Source of the DNA: Chalciporus piperatus
Taxonomy: Eukaryota > Basidiomycota > Agaricomycetes > Boletales > Boletaceae
DNA length: 64,000 nt
Direction: 5' to 3'
Assembly (NCBI GenBank): GCA_038093975.1
Contig: JBBPTG010000104.1
Coordinates: 24,923 to 88,922, forward strand
The notes under the pieces were generated by a model. It did no database searches, was not told the DNA's origin, and saw only the letters and a program-made list of their open reading frames with translations. A program made the position numbers and the translations under genes. Below, in pieces: positions 21,751 to 33,921 of this stretch (position 1 is the stretch's first letter; every line of letters starts with the position of its first letter).

Positions 21751-24064
21751 TCAGCGCATTATAAGACAAAACGAGGAAACCGGGAAACAGACTTTTGTAG
21801 ACTTGGCTACCTGACCGTCAATGCTTTCAGAGCTGCTGTGATCAACAATCGTCACCGCTTCCTCTTCCACCTCAGTGTCCGGAACGACCTCGACGTCAGC
21901 TGCAGATAGCGTCCCGTCACCGTTGTGGTCCGGTGCAGAATTAGTAACAGAGTCTTTTCCGTTGGCTTCGTTGCCCCGTTCAAGATCAACGGCGGCAGAA
22001 CCGTTGGCTGGAGCCGCGTTCTCCGGACGACGAGCAGATAACAGCCAGTCCGGAATAGTTGCGCCGGCTCGGTTGTGAGTCCATGTCCAAGTGAGCGAGG
22101 CGGTGCGAGAATGTACGCCTCTTCCCAGGTTAAAGAATGGAATGGAGAGACCATCTGTCATTTGTAGATAAGCCGTGATTATCGCAAGGATGATACCGAA
22201 AATACGCACGGACAATGATGGAGCCAAGGACGATGAACGACACAATTGGTTGGATGGTTGCGGCAAGTAACTGTCCTTGACCCTCGGGTGGATTGGCGGG
22301 CGCAGGGAGGCGTGTAAGAGCCAGTGCAGCGACGAAAACCGCACTAACACCCATCTACACATGTGATGATATGAGACAACTATAGCGGTCTGAAACAGGA
22401 TAGGCACACACCGGGCCTGTGAATAATATGTCAGTATCAAATACTTGAAGAACCGTGTGGATCACGTACCAAAATGTCCAAAAAACAGGGCCTCCCTCCA
22501 AGACGTAATTTCGGGCACCCACCTGTAGAGCAGGAGTAAAGAGGGAATGCGTCGAAGGAAAAGAATGGCGATCATTAATACAACCAACCGCCATGGAGTA
22601 ATCCCCAACTCTGGCGAGTTAAACAAGTCAAAAGGTATCCATGCACCGATGTAGATGAAGCAGCCACAGTTCAGGACATAATCAACGACAGAGGAGAATG
22701 AGTCGTCCGCTGTCTGGACGTTGAAGTGGCCATCCCAAGAGATTGCACAGCCTGGGTGAGGATGAGAGAGGTCAGGATGGATTGATCATCCAACTGCAAG
22801 AATTCTGACCTGCTGCAAAGGATGCCAGTAAATCATCGGCACCGATGGTGCTTGTCACACCAATGGTGAGGATAGCAAGGGCCAGATACTGTGCGATATA
22901 TGACTCGCGGTCGATATACCCCTTGCGATGACTCAGTCGCATTAACTTGGAGAACATTAACCCTGGGAAATCATCAGCCGAGTGCGGATTGAAATTTAAG
23001 AGATTTGACCCACCGAGAATAGCCCCAAGCACTGTGCCCAGGATAACCTGATCTGTATTGCGCAACTGTCAGAACGTTGGTTATACAGTAGTAGTGCGAA
23101 CAGACTCACATAACCACCCAATAAGGAACCATTTACCAATGGCCACGCGGGTCGAAGTTTCGAGAGTCAGGTACAGTGCAATACTGAGAAATGGGTATGC
23201 CAGACCGTCGTTCGCAGCAGATTCGGCTGCAAGAATCCGACGAATCTCCACAGGAACGTGCTTTGTAGCAAATCTCCCGCCTGGACAATTTTAGTGAGGA
23301 CTAATTGATTGAACACGGAAGGGACGAACGAGTGATGGCAGCGCAGGTGACTGGATCAGTTGGCGTAAGGCAAGCAGCGATGCAAAGCGCCGACACCTCA
23401 TCCAGGCGAGGGAAGAGCGAGTGCACGATCGCTGTGACAAGCAGTTAATGTGAGAGGTATGACGTCAGGGGGAGGCGTACCAGAGACGACGACCCAGCCG
23501 AAAGCCATGGTCGGAACGACCACGATGAGGAGACTTTTGGCGTGTTCTTTCATATAAGCGCCGGGCAGCTCCACGCCGACTGCGAATAAACCGGTGGCCA
23601 GAACTACCCGCATGACCTCAAGGGTGATTGTGTTCTCTTGAGCACCCCATGAGCGAGGGTCAAATATATTTGACACAAAAGGACCGATGATCACCCCGAA
23701 GCCCGTACCGAGTACGACCTCGTTAATATAGAGCTAAACTAGACCTTAAGCGGATAGCAAGATCGAAATGACGACATGGGCGCACGGTTTCCTTGACTAG
23801 AAGAGACACCATAGAGAACTGGATGGGACATGGTCAGCATGACAATCATTGATGTGCGTCAGGTGGATGCGCAATGCTGTACTGCCTCAGAGCGTACCGC
23901 TTCACCAGCCCATCGCGAGAGATGGAAGGGCGAACGTACCAAAACGACGAAACCGCCGAGACATGTGTATGCCAAACTTGGCGCCGACACCTATATTTTC
24001 AGCGAGTTTGTTGTCGATTTTGAGAGAGAGGTGGATAACGGACTTGCAATACATCTATGACCAT
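21751..24064 (-). CDS. NHA1: Plasma-membrane Na+/H+ antiporter (Nha1/Sod2 type)
   Basis: This CPA1-family antiporter exports Na+ (and K+) in exchange for protons. Spliced, it opens MVIDVLQ/VSAPSLAYTCLGGFVVL, then FSMVSLLVKE and LYINEVVLGTGFGVIIGPF. It goes on through FDPRSWG, VMRVVLATGLFAVGVELPGA and CLTPTDPVTCAAIT. After these come ILAAESAANDGLAYPFL (the conserved ND pair of the transport site), LAILTIGVTSTIGADDLLAS and FFGHFGPMGVSAVFVAALAL. A hydrophilic tail of about 130 residues is acidic (VVPDTEVEEEAVTIVD). About ten introns interrupt it. The first exon is only about seven codons, which decides the start at 24062-24064. The tail is shorter than in yeast Nha1, closer to Sod2. Confidence 0.9.
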
Positions 24065-24568
24065 ATGGATCGTGACGAGTTCGAATCAACCGTAGATTGA
24101 AAGATAAATCGAGGGTGAATGGGTTGAGCGACGAGGGAAATGTGCGAGTAGGTTGAGGCAGGGTTTGGCGGTCGGACGGACAGACGATCGGACTGTCGAG
24201 ATGGTTTTTGACACTTGTCTGCCGGTCACGTGCGGGGTACATTGGCCTTGATCACCAAAAAAAGAGATGATAAGAAAATGACGTAAGCTATAAGCGGTGG
24301 AGTTCATGTGGGGGCGCGCGAATAATGGCCCACCGGCGCCCAACTGCGATCCCACTGGCAGACCTTCGCGCGGCAATAGAGCTCGAAGCCTTGGCTGCCA
24401 TTTGGAGTTGACTTTGCACGTCCAGCGACGGTCATCAAGTCGGATCATCGTGGGTTCACTGAGGCTGGTCTTGGGAGTGTCTGATCAATTGCACGCACGA
24501 TGACCCTTACCGTCACGTGTGCGCGCTAGGTACGTCACCGAGTCTGTTGTCGACCTCCACCATCTTTC
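24065..24568. other. Divergent promoter region NHA1 / paraoxonase
   Basis: No coding sequence is supported. The two genes diverge from here and may share control elements. Confidence 0.4.
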
Positions 24569-26069
24569 ATGGGCAGGACAGTATTTAGCGCCGTGTCCGT
24601 GTTCCTGGCCTTACTTGCTGCTTTCTATTTCCACCTCAGACCCGCTCTGCACGCAGTTGGCGCGTGGTCTACCATACAAGCCGTCGGAAATAGCAACTGC
24701 AAGATCGTACCGGAACTACAGGCGTGCGAGAGCAAGTACTACGCAAACCTCGCTTCTGCATCCGAACTCACCCTCACCCTACAGAGGTCGTACTCCATCA
24801 GCCAACAGGCCTCATTTACCTAGCGTGCTCGTCCCCACACAGTCGTACACAATGGATGCCAACTCTCAACCGATTTAATGCGTCTGGAGTCTCTCAAACT
24901 GACTACGTGGCGACTTATGACCCACATACCAATGAAATAAAGAAGCTCGAGTTCTCCGGACTCGTGTCCCCTCGCGGAATTTCCTTGCATGGAATGGACG
25001 TCGTGCCATCATCGCAAGATCCCTCTCTGCTCTACGTCTATCTCGTCAACCACAGGATTCCTGATTCAGCAGACACGCGGAAAGTCGGCGCAGACTCCGT
25101 GATTGAGCTGTTCAAAATACAAATTGGAGCCACCACCCTGGAACACGTCAAGACCTTCCACGATCCGGCTGTCATCCACACTCCCAATGACATCGTGGGT
25201 TCTCCAGACGGGAAAAGCTTCCACTTTACCAACGACCACAAACACAAAACTGGCATCGTAAGCTCTCCCCCCTTCCATTCGCATTCAAATCTGACAATTC
25301 ACACAGGGAAGGCTTGTCAGCTTACTATCATTAGCTTCAGACACGTCTGTTGGATTTTGCCATGTGGATGAGGGGTGTAAGCTTGCTTACACCGGACTGC
25401 ATGCCAGCAATGGAATTGTGAAAGGAGCGAACCCCGGGAATGATACGTTCTATGTCGCGGATTACGTCCTTGGAGATGTCACGGTTCTGGAACGACAGTC
25501 AGACAATACCCTTGCTTTCATCGAGGTCATCAAAACAGGTAGATGCCTTGCATTTTCAATCAAATCACCAGGCCCATGTTGTCTTGTCCGCAGGTCGATC
25601 AATCGACAACTTGTCCGTCGATGCCAATGGAGCAGTCTGGGGGGCAGGTAGGCTGTCCACGCCATCCTGTATCACGCACAGAATCTCATCAAGTTGTCTG
25701 TAAAGGCTTGGCTGATGCAATTGGCCTGGTCACGCGACAGATCAACGACCCCACTGCCTTGGTCGCGTCCTCTGCATTGAGGATTACGGCCAACGGTGGC
25801 GTGAGTTCTTTCTATGGAGAAAAATACGTTGTCGACAAGGTAGGTTTGTTCAAGAACAACACGAGTGGGCGACTGATCGTCCCGAAAGGTATTCGAAGAC
25901 GCTGGCGAACTGGCATCAGGGAGCACCACCGCTGCCTATGACGCAGAACGAGGGCGGTTATTCATGCATGGTACGTTACGTGCCGTTATTATTGTGTTAT
26001 CCCTTGGAAATGATGTCCGCTTGCTCGGTAGGTCTCTTGTCGCCCCATCTGACAGTATGCAACGTGTAA
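24569..26069 (+). CDS. Paraoxonase/arylesterase-like beta-propeller lactonase
   Basis: This resembles the serum paraoxonase/arylesterase family, calcium-dependent six-bladed propeller esterases or lactonases. An N-terminal membrane anchor (VFSAVSVFLALLAAFYFHLR) keeps it in the membrane or secretory path. Family segments are CKIVPELQACE, LHQPTGLIYLACS, GISLHGMDVVP, HTPNDIVGSPDGKSFHFTND (the Asn/Asp are expected calcium ligands) and ASNGIVKG. They continue with TFYVADYVLGDVTVLER and the end FMHGLLSPHLTVCNV. At least seven introns are present. The first intron uses a GC donor (gcaagt at 24732), which alone keeps the frame into KVVLHQPTG. Another small exon around 25690-25720 is less clear. Natural substrate unknown. 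Confidence 0.82.
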
Positions 26070-26731
26070 AGTGGAGTTGAACTATTGCTGGAACCCTCTT
26101 GAAAATCTGCATCTTGCCTCCACATCCCAGCCCCGCAAAAGTTCTACATTTGGATGCTCTGTGTTTGTGTGCTATAACTTTTACTTACAAAACAGATCTC
26201 GCTTGACCTCTCTACGTTTATCCGGTGAGCATCAAAGGGCATGTTTCAGAAATTTGGCAAGTTTTCCGCACATTTACGTGCACTAGTATTTCTCTTTGCT
26301 TTCTTCTCGGCACAACGATGTCTTTCAAACGCGTGGAAACAGCCTCGACACTACCTAGGCTCCACACTAGGAGCGGATGCATTGATCTGTGGAAGATCTG
26401 AACGTTCCTGCGTGCATACGAAATGTCTCAGTAGGCCTCGATGTTCCTGTGGCAAGAGCCCGTGATCTTTAGTGCACAACCACCGCACGGGCCGGGGGGG
26501 CAGTACCCGGTAGTATGTGCCTTTTGGGATGTAATAGTGTGAGCAGCGAGTGCACGCCCGATGGAAATCTGGTCCCGACCGAACATCGACCGAACAGGCT
26601 GCCGAGGAGTGAATCACGAGGACCGCACCGAGCACGCTGAGGAGATAAGAGCTGAAACGTATAAAAGCGACCGACTCCGAGTTTCCTTATCAATTCCCCC
26701 CACTCTCCCCCATTTCCTCTGCGTGATAACC
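26070..26731. other. Intergenic, upstream region of bleomycin hydrolase
   Basis: No gene is supported. A short C/G homopolymer region lies near 26490-26500. Confidence 0.4.
26660..26666 (+). promoter_or_regulatory. TATA box of bleomycin hydrolase gene
   Basis: gtataaaag lies about 70 nt before the ATG at 26732. Confidence 0.5.
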
Positions 26732-28632
26732 ATGGGTTCAGCCAGCTCGAAAGCCGTTTCCCAGTCCATCAGAGCTGACCGTACCAGCAAATCCATCGAC
26801 GAAAAGGTACTCGCCGCCAGGACGGACGGACCGGCAGTACCCAAGTCCGGGAATGGTTCCATTCAGATTTCAAACCTCGAGGCATGGGAGTCCTCCGCAG
26901 CTGCTGACCCAAAGATCCAACTCGCCCGCACGATCTTGGCTCATGAGAATATCAAGACTACCTTGACCTCGCGTGAAGCTCAAATCGCCATTCCTCATGT
27001 GTTCAACACCGAGGTCGAGTTCAAGACGGGTCCCGTCACGAACCAGAAATCGAGCGGTCGCTGTTGGTTGTTCGCAACGACCAACGTGATCAGGTATGAG
27101 ATTATGAAGAAGCTCAAGCTCACGGACTTCCAGTGCTCTCAAGTGAGTGGATACCGCGGTTCCCATTTCGTCGCGTTTCTGACAGGTTCTTCGTTTAAAT
27201 ATAGTCATACCTATTCTTCTGGGACAAGCTTAACAAGTCGAACTACTACCTCGAGCTGTCTATCCAGAATGCTGACCTCCCAGTGGACGACCGGCTCGTC
27301 AACTTCCTTGCCCAGGACCTTATCAGTGACGGTGGCCAATGGGACATGGTCGTGAACATCCTCGAGGTCCGTGCTACTCTCTTTTTTGGAGTATTTATCT
27401 TGCTTACTCGCCATCCCAGACCTACGGTCTCGTACCCCATGCTGTATACCCCGAATCATTCCACTCGAGCGCTTCAAGCCCCATCAATACCCTCTTGAAG
27501 ACCAAACTGCGCGAGCACGCCCTCATCCTCCGTTCCCTCTCCACTTCGCTTCGTGCCGATGCGTCTTTCTCATCCGAACAAGTACAAGCTACCCTTCGTG
27601 CGAAGAAGGAGGAACTCATGCAGGAAGTGTATACCGTGATGACCGCCACCCTCGGTGTCCCACCGAAACCCGACGCTCCGTTCACCTGGGAATACTACAA
27701 CGAAGAGGGTAAATACTCCAAGTGGGAGGGTACGCCTTTGGAATTCTACAAGGCGTTCACGACCAAGTATCCCGTTAGTCGGTTTCGTCATGCCTTGTCG
27801 ATGTGGTGTTGACGTATAAATCTAGCCATCGGATTGCTTCTCGCTTATCAATGACCCCAGAAACGAGTACAACAAGCTGTACACGGTCGACAAACTCGGA
27901 AACATCTGGGGTGGTCGTCCCGTTCTTTGTGAGTATCTCGTTCGTTCGTATATGCGCTGCTGTGTTAAGTGTCTTTCGAGACGTCAACACGACGAGCGAC
28001 GAGCTCAAGGCTGCTGTAGTCCGGATGATCAAAGCTGGCCAACCCGTCTTCTTCGGGTGTGACGTCGGTCAATTCTCGTCCTCGATCAAAGACGTCGGTA
28101 TCATGGACACTGCCTACCACCAGTTCGAGGTCAGTCACACGTCCTCGTATCTGCCGATACTCAATACTGATCCATTCGTGGGGCGTGTTTAGCAAGCGTT
28201 CAACATCTCGCTGGGTATGACCAAGGCTCAACGCCTGCAAACGAACGAATCATCCATGACCCACGCGATGGTGATCTCCGCTGTCCACATTGACGATAAG
28301 ACCGGTCGCCCGGTGCGTTTCAAGGTCGAGAACTCGTGGGGTGATGAGAGTTGCTACAAGGGGTACATGGTCATGAGCGACAAGTGGTTCGATGAGTGCG
28401 TCTCCAACGTCCTTTACGCTCCCAATCTTTTGCTGACGGTGTTGGATGTATAGGTTCGTGTATCAAGTCGTGGTGCACAAGTCATTGGCACCGAAAGACC
28501 TTGGGAAGGTGTTCGAGGCGGGTGACCCTGTCGTTCTTCCTGCTTGGGACCCTATGGTGAGTTGATGGCGATGATGTTGATCGTTTTTGTCTGACAAATT
28601 CTTGTTTTTTTTTTCAGGGTGCGTTGGCGTGA
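26732..28632 (+). CDS. BLH1: Bleomycin hydrolase, peptidase C1B
   Basis: A cytosolic hexameric cysteine aminopeptidase (yeast Lap3/Gal6). The oxyanion Gln105 and catalytic Cys111 lie in NQKSSGRCWLFA, the His in SSMTHAMVISAVH and the Asn in FKVENSWGD. Other family blocks are HEYVF-like FNTEVEFKTGPVTNQ, SYLFFWDKLNKSNYYLE, DGGQWDMVVNILE, YGLVPHAVYPESF and VFFGCDVGQF. Nine or so introns divide it, the last placing only ALA and the stop in the final exon (intron end tttttttttcag at about 28617). It ends in ALA; yeast and human proteins also trim a C-terminal residue that controls peptidase mode. The start has a good context (accATGG). Confidence 0.95.
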
Positions 28633-29024
28633 GTACGAGTACCTCGTCGGTGTAATCACTATGGGATTTCGGGATCTTTGGTGCGCCGTATGTAATATAT
28701 ATATTTCTGTGTGTATGCTAGTACCGACTTTCTATCTCTTCCGTGTAATGCGATCTTGTATATGTGATGCCTCGCTAACCCCCGTCATGCCTCGAATTCC
28801 TGAAACTTGTTGACCTGCCACGGTGCCCACTTCAAGCGCATGTCCACCGCGGTGGCCACTACAATATACAGAACCACCACAGCAATGACGCAGCTCACGC
28901 CGAGGTGTGACACACGCGATGTCCGTCAAGCTTCAATGAGGGTCTTGCCGTCTGAGAAGACGCTAGATCACGGATCTGTCGGGTCTCGAGGCCCATCAGA
29001 CTTTCTGATACACGGAAGAGAGAA
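28633..29024. other. Convergent intergenic region, no gene seen
   Basis: This is the 3' flank shared by bleomycin hydrolase and the HNH protein gene; nothing else is supported. Confidence 0.4.
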
Positions 29025-30291
29025 CTATGTGACCATGGCTCTGCCAGAAAGAAAGAGCTTGGCATCCAACACATCACAGAACCCTTCGGAGGCAATGAAG
29101 AAACCATCACATCCGACTCCTTCAAATTCGTCGTCCGCACGGTCCTTCCACTCTAAGATGATGTCAGCAGCACCACCCATCCTCATAACTCGAGCGACAG
29201 CCAGCTGAAGGTGACAAAGAATTGGGATGGGTCTGTCAATTTTCTCGGGTCCTGTTCCGAGCTGAATTTCATCGCCGTCCTTCAAAGTGATGAACGAAAC
29301 GACGCGAATATTTAAATCGGCGGGAATCATTCGAATGAAGTATTCGACCTAATCAATGGATCAGTAATGATGATGAGGTATCAATGAAATCACACCTCTT
29401 GACCATCTACCTTTGCCTCGATTCCCCACCGCATGGCACCATATGCGGCATGGGCATTCAATATTCTGCTCCAAGTTCATGACATTGCCGGGCTTATTCA
29501 GATGGCCCGTGATTTCTTGTGTGGTGGTGGTGGCGGCAAACATAGTTATACACTTCAGAGTGTCTGACTAAATGAAAGTTATGAGAAAACAAGTGGTGAT
29601 TGCAATAATTTGATGCAAACCTTTCCGTGTACAGAATTTGGAATGATGTGCGCGAGAGCAGAAGGATAACCCAAAGTATTGAAACGTGCAAATCGCTTGC
29701 CAGTCAACAGACAGACATCCCCATCACGTCTAAATGACTGCTCGGTATGGCAATCTAAGAGGATGGTACGGCTCTGAGATGAATATATGCGCACCAGTTC
29801 CTTCAAGGCCGTTTGTTTTCGTTTTCCAAAATACCCTTTTTCGTTGACTTCCTGAAGGAGCTTGTTCGTCTCCTCGATCCATGACTGCCGCAGTGATGAT
29901 CATCAAACATCTAAAAGCAATTGGGCAGTTTCACTCACATGTGATACCAAGATGAGTAAAGAACTCCGCTGCCATGTCGAACGCAGGCTTGAAGTCGACG
30001 TTTTCGGGATCTAATCCCCGAAATAATACCTCGAAACATCTTTGTGCTGACACGAAATCCTCCCCCTTGAGACTTTCGACTGTGACAAACGAAGGTGAGC
30101 CTGTACGATTGAGTGATTAAAGCTTTCGACTGACTATTTTCCTTCAGTTTTTCATCACAGGTCCCGAGTTGTTTCCAGAAATGCTCCAGTACCTCACCAC
30201 CGAATTTTTGTGGTTCCACAATTAGAAAGTACAACGGTTTAGGAGTGGCGTCCGAGGTTTGCCACCTTGTTGTCCTGATGCTTTGATCCAT
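29025..30291 (-). CDS. HNH-endonuclease-domain protein of mushroom type
   Basis: Five to six exons encode a protein of the fungal HNH-nuclease group. An N-terminal helical region (LYFLIVEPQKFGGEVL, FDMAAEFFTHLGIT, SWIEETNKLLQEVNEKGYFG) precedes the nuclease-like core. There CLLTGKRFARFNTLGYPSAL, AHIIPNSVHGK (the His-containing strand) and NKPGNVMNLEQN (the Asn/His helix) form the betabetaalpha-metal pattern. After the core come AYGAMRWGIEAKV, LKDGDEIQLGTGPE, LCHLQLAVARVMRMGGAADI and FCDVLDAKLFLSGR. Such genes are amplified in many mushrooms. They resemble bacterial HNH restriction domains, but nuclease activity has not been shown to my knowledge. Exon borders near 29445-29400 are approximate. 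Confidence 0.75.
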
Positions 30292-31041
30292 TTCGTATCG
30301 TCACGCCAGTTCCATTGCTCGTTCTGTTCGAGGATTGCCAGAGCGTGCCATTCCATCGTTACTGTAGACCGTCGGTATGCATGGAAGCCTGGCGTAAGGC
30401 TTACCCGTCACGCATACGATACACTATCGTTGTCACATGCGTGGTCCAGTTCTCTCCTCCGCCTCACTTCAGTGTTTCTCGCCGATTGGCCACGGCGGGT
30501 TTCCACCTGGACAACTGGTGGCCTTTCAAGCTTTCTTTGAGCCCCACGGATGGGACTAGAAAACGAGACATGCGTCATTCACAGCTTTTTCGAGGTATAG
30601 GTATCTAGCTGAGATAGCTCACTACGCTTGGCACCAGATAGTCCTCATAGAAAAGAGTCAATGTTGGTGACGAGCGGCGGCCTGTATACCCCATTCCCAC
30701 GAAAGATCGTATTGGATAGCGCGCTAGATTCAAGTTTTCACATCAGATCGGCCAGTTTTTCTTCATCGCATCGTGCTCGCGTCCTCGAGTACGGATTGCA
30801 TGGGTACACCGACATTGTCTCGAATTTAATCTAACGGCCAGCATGCCTGCCCACGAGTTTATTGTCGTCTCGAGTTACATAACATTGTTTGCGATCTACC
30901 CAGCTTCTTTATGAAGTACATACTGATTTACACACGTAACAGAGGAGGACGAAATGTGCTCTTTCATATCCGTCTATCGGTCCCATGCATGCGCTTCTCT
31001 CAGCGGGTCAGACACACTTATCGGTCTCGCAACTCGCACGG

Positions 31042-31311
31042 CATATCTCGATCTTCCTGCAAGTCCAAACTTGGTACTGTTCTAGCTGTACAGCTGTCCA
31101 TCGATCATGATCAGTCTCGGGGGTGAAACTACTTACGAGCCCGCTACCCTCGCTTCTGAAATCTGAGACTCCGAGTCCAAAGGCTCCGGGACATATCTCG
31201 ACCTTACTGTTCTAGCTGTCCATCGATCATGATCAGTCTCGGGGTGAAACTACTTACGAGCCCGCTACCCTCGCTTCTGAGATCCGAGACCCCCAAGTCC
31301 AAAGGCTCAGG
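31042..31311. repeat. Tandem duplication of about 120-150 bp
   Basis: Two adjacent copies share catatctcgaycttmctg, agctgtccatcgatcatgat, cagtctcgggggtgaaact, acttacgagcccgctaccct and cgcttctgaratcygagac. The first copy carries about 20 extra nt. They differ by few substitutions, so the duplication is young. Confidence 0.8.
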
Positions 31312-31705
31312 CTACGCCGGGAGGGACAAAGCCCCGGTCTCGAAATCTCGATGACACAAGTCGGCCGAACGGCCCATCTCAACACGAGTACTTCTCCAGT
31401 CTGCCCATTGCCCAAGAGTTCCGAATCGTATCGCCAACAAGTTCAGATATTTATCAGCATCCCAAAAGTGAGACACGCAGGTGCACGACGCGACGAGCTT
31501 CTGCCCATGTTGATGCCATCCGAGTCCATGGCCGTGGATCCATGACATGACATGCGCGCGGCGACCAGAATTGGATTCGGATTTGAAAACGCCGCACGTT
31601 ACTGGTACGACTCGCCGGCGCAAGGTTGATCATCGTGTATGCATCAGTCACAAGTGCAGCGACAGATACCCTAAAACCTGATTCTTGATTCGTGATCAGC
31701 GGATC

Positions 31706-31729
31706 GAGAGAGAGAGAGAGAGAGAGAGG
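31706..31729. repeat. (GA)n microsatellite
   Basis: A perfect GA dinucleotide run of about 12 units. Confidence 0.9.
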
Positions 31730-32451
31730 AGTAAATAGGTTGCGCGTCGAATTCCGATTTGTGAATTTGAACATTGCGGCGCACTTGCTGCTTTTGTGCA
31801 TCGCTGATCTTGAGACGGGGGAGGCGCGAGCGAACGATCAGCAGAACGGAAAAGGGGGCATGAGATATGCTCATTTTTTTTTTATTTTTTTTTTTTGATA
31901 CAACAGATGGATAGATGAGGTCTGGCGGCTTTCTATGTTAGGTACACGCTCCTTTCGCAAAGGTAAACGCAGGAATGTTGATGGGATGACGGGGCACCCC
32001 ATGTGTTGATGGAAACGAGGCAAGGTATTTCCGACACGGTCGTGGACTACTTAGTCTTAAAAGTGACAGACCTGAGGGTGACATGCTGTGCCTCTCCCAA
32101 GTTCTGGCGCATCATTTGTTCCGTAAACCACACGATTGGCGCGGTTCCTGTTTGCATGCGGGGAAAGGCGCAAGGGCACGACTCCAAAAACGTGAAAACG
32201 ACTCCATCGATGAGCGAGCAAAGCCCTGTATAGATTGTTCAGTACGTGAACGTGGACGAAGCAGAGACAAATGTAGTATAGCTCAAGTTGCTTGGGGTCG
32301 AGAAGGTTTGGCCATTGGCCAGGGGAGATCGCGATTTCCCCAGAATTAATATTAAGAGACGTGTCATGACGAACCTTGCCAGAAGCGCCACTTGCATGAG
32401 AAGACGTGAGGGTAAACCAGACCCCAGACGTATTTCTATGTAGTTCTTTGA

Positions 32452-33921
32452 TCAAGTGGGTATCCGTGGATACAGGGGTACAGCTACAAAAATATCCTTG
32501 GAAGGCGCTGGATCTGAGGGTAAAATCGTAGATGATGAAGAGTGGCGGCGAGGTTTGAAGATAAGCACGACTATCAAGCCAAAGATGATGAGTAGGAGGA
32601 GGAAAATGATCTTTCTGCGACCGGTGTTTTTCTGATACCTTTCAAAGAGGTCATCACTCTTCAAACGACAGAGAAATGATTGGACGTACCGTGTAGCGAC
32701 CTTCAATTCTTCCACCGCTTCGGAGACTTGCACCGAAGTTTGCTCGATATTGTACTCGATGCTATCTAGGAGAGTCCCCTGATCGATCACAAGAATAGAC
32801 AAGTCCTTGAAAAGCTCAGCCAAGGAAGCTATGGAGTTGGCGATCTCCGTCAGCTCGCGGTCACGAAGCCGCATTTCATCGGTCTGATCAGTTTCCTGTA
32901 TCTGCGCTTGCTGGAACACGGGAAGATTCAACACATGTCAGACGGCGGTAATACTGTATATGCTTACTGCTGCCTGCACATCCTCGTCTACCGCTGTCAG
33001 GCCCTCAGAACCTTTAGATGGAATCGAGCCCGAAGCGATAAGAAGGTCTTGGTTTTTGATTGCATGTCCTTGAAGGCCTGAAGGGGATATGAACGATGAC
33101 GTCATGGCCAGAGAATGAGTCGAGAACACTCACGTTCCATGTATACACGCTGCTTCTTTCGAAAGCTCGAGCTGAGTTCTTGAACCCTGACGGCAAGACC
33201 TCTTTGTACATTTTTAGCTGCAAGTACCTCATGTTGGTTCCTATTGGACGGTGGAAATGTATGATCCTGGTCTGAGCCAATGCGCTGTATCAGAGTATGG
33301 CAACGCCGAAGATCCTGGGGTGAAAAAGGTGAAAAAGAGGCACGTGTAAGAGTGGGAATTGTGCAAATCAAGGGGGGCAAAATGATGTACTCGTGTTAGA
33401 TCGGTAGTCGCTGCCTCGATCTCCTTCTCTTCAGCTGTCCGGTCCGCGAATCCGGGGAGGACATGTTTTGCATGAAGCTTTTCAAGAGCAGGAACTTTGT
33501 CATGATGGTTAGTATGTGGAATGACGATGTGGTGGGAAAGACGCACTTTTAGCCTGGGCGTTAGCTAGTATTTCTTCTACTTGGTCGGAGAGATCCACCC
33601 TAGAACGGCGTGACGTATGAGTCACGAATGCATGCATGCAGGATGGCCACGAGTATACCATTTCGGTGGCAAGTCAGCATCTATTGCGACGTGTCTAGTA
33701 CCGGGGTCTATGAGGTGTTCATTTTCGTCGCCGCCTTGATATGGTTCGTCGTAGGACTGAGCGTGTCTCGAGAAACGGGTTGACCTTGTTCTTGAGTCTC
33801 TATAAGATATAAACAAGAGGGTCCTCGAGCGCGTCGTCGGCTGTGAGGACGACGCTGCGGTCGACATTCGGCGAGTTGGACTACGGGACAGCACTGTCGG
33901 ATGTATGTCATTATTTGTCAT
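32452..33921 (-). CDS. TLG2: t-SNARE Tlg2 / syntaxin-16
   Basis: A Qa-SNARE acting in endosome-to-Golgi membrane fusion. The N-terminal segment TRSRTLLFISYRDSRTR is typical of the Tlg2/syntaxin-16 group. The helical Habc region follows (VPALEKLHAKHVLPGF, AATTDLTR, AAKNVQRGLAVRVQELSSSF). The SNARE motif runs from MRLRDRELTEIANSIASLAE to LSILVIDQGTLLDSIEYNIE, with the central zero-layer Gln in VIDQGTLL. A C-terminal anchor (KIIFLLLLIIFGLIVVLIF) is followed by about 30 residues. Six or so introns are present. The ATG at 33919-33921 is the first in frame; a second Met 18 residues later is possible. Confidence 0.9.

Larger units (their letters stand above)
30292..32451. other. 2.1-kb gene-free stretch
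   Basis: No coding region can be supported on either strand. It contains an approximate tandem duplication (31042-31311), a GA microsatellite and T-rich runs, listed separately. Confidence 0.45.

Noticed and set aside
26495..26560. YYIPKGT on the minus strand, reminiscent of a P450 segment
   Set aside because: Flanking residues do not follow the P450 pattern and no other P450 piece lies nearby; a chance match.
29025..30291. Possibility that DUF262 and HNH genes form one defence locus
   Set aside because: They are 25 kb apart with housekeeping genes between; only a family-level relation is suggested, not a locus.
30628..31126. Two plus-strand ORFs in the gene-free stretch
   Set aside because: Short, without recognisable motif or neighbouring exons, and partly overlapping the tandem duplication.
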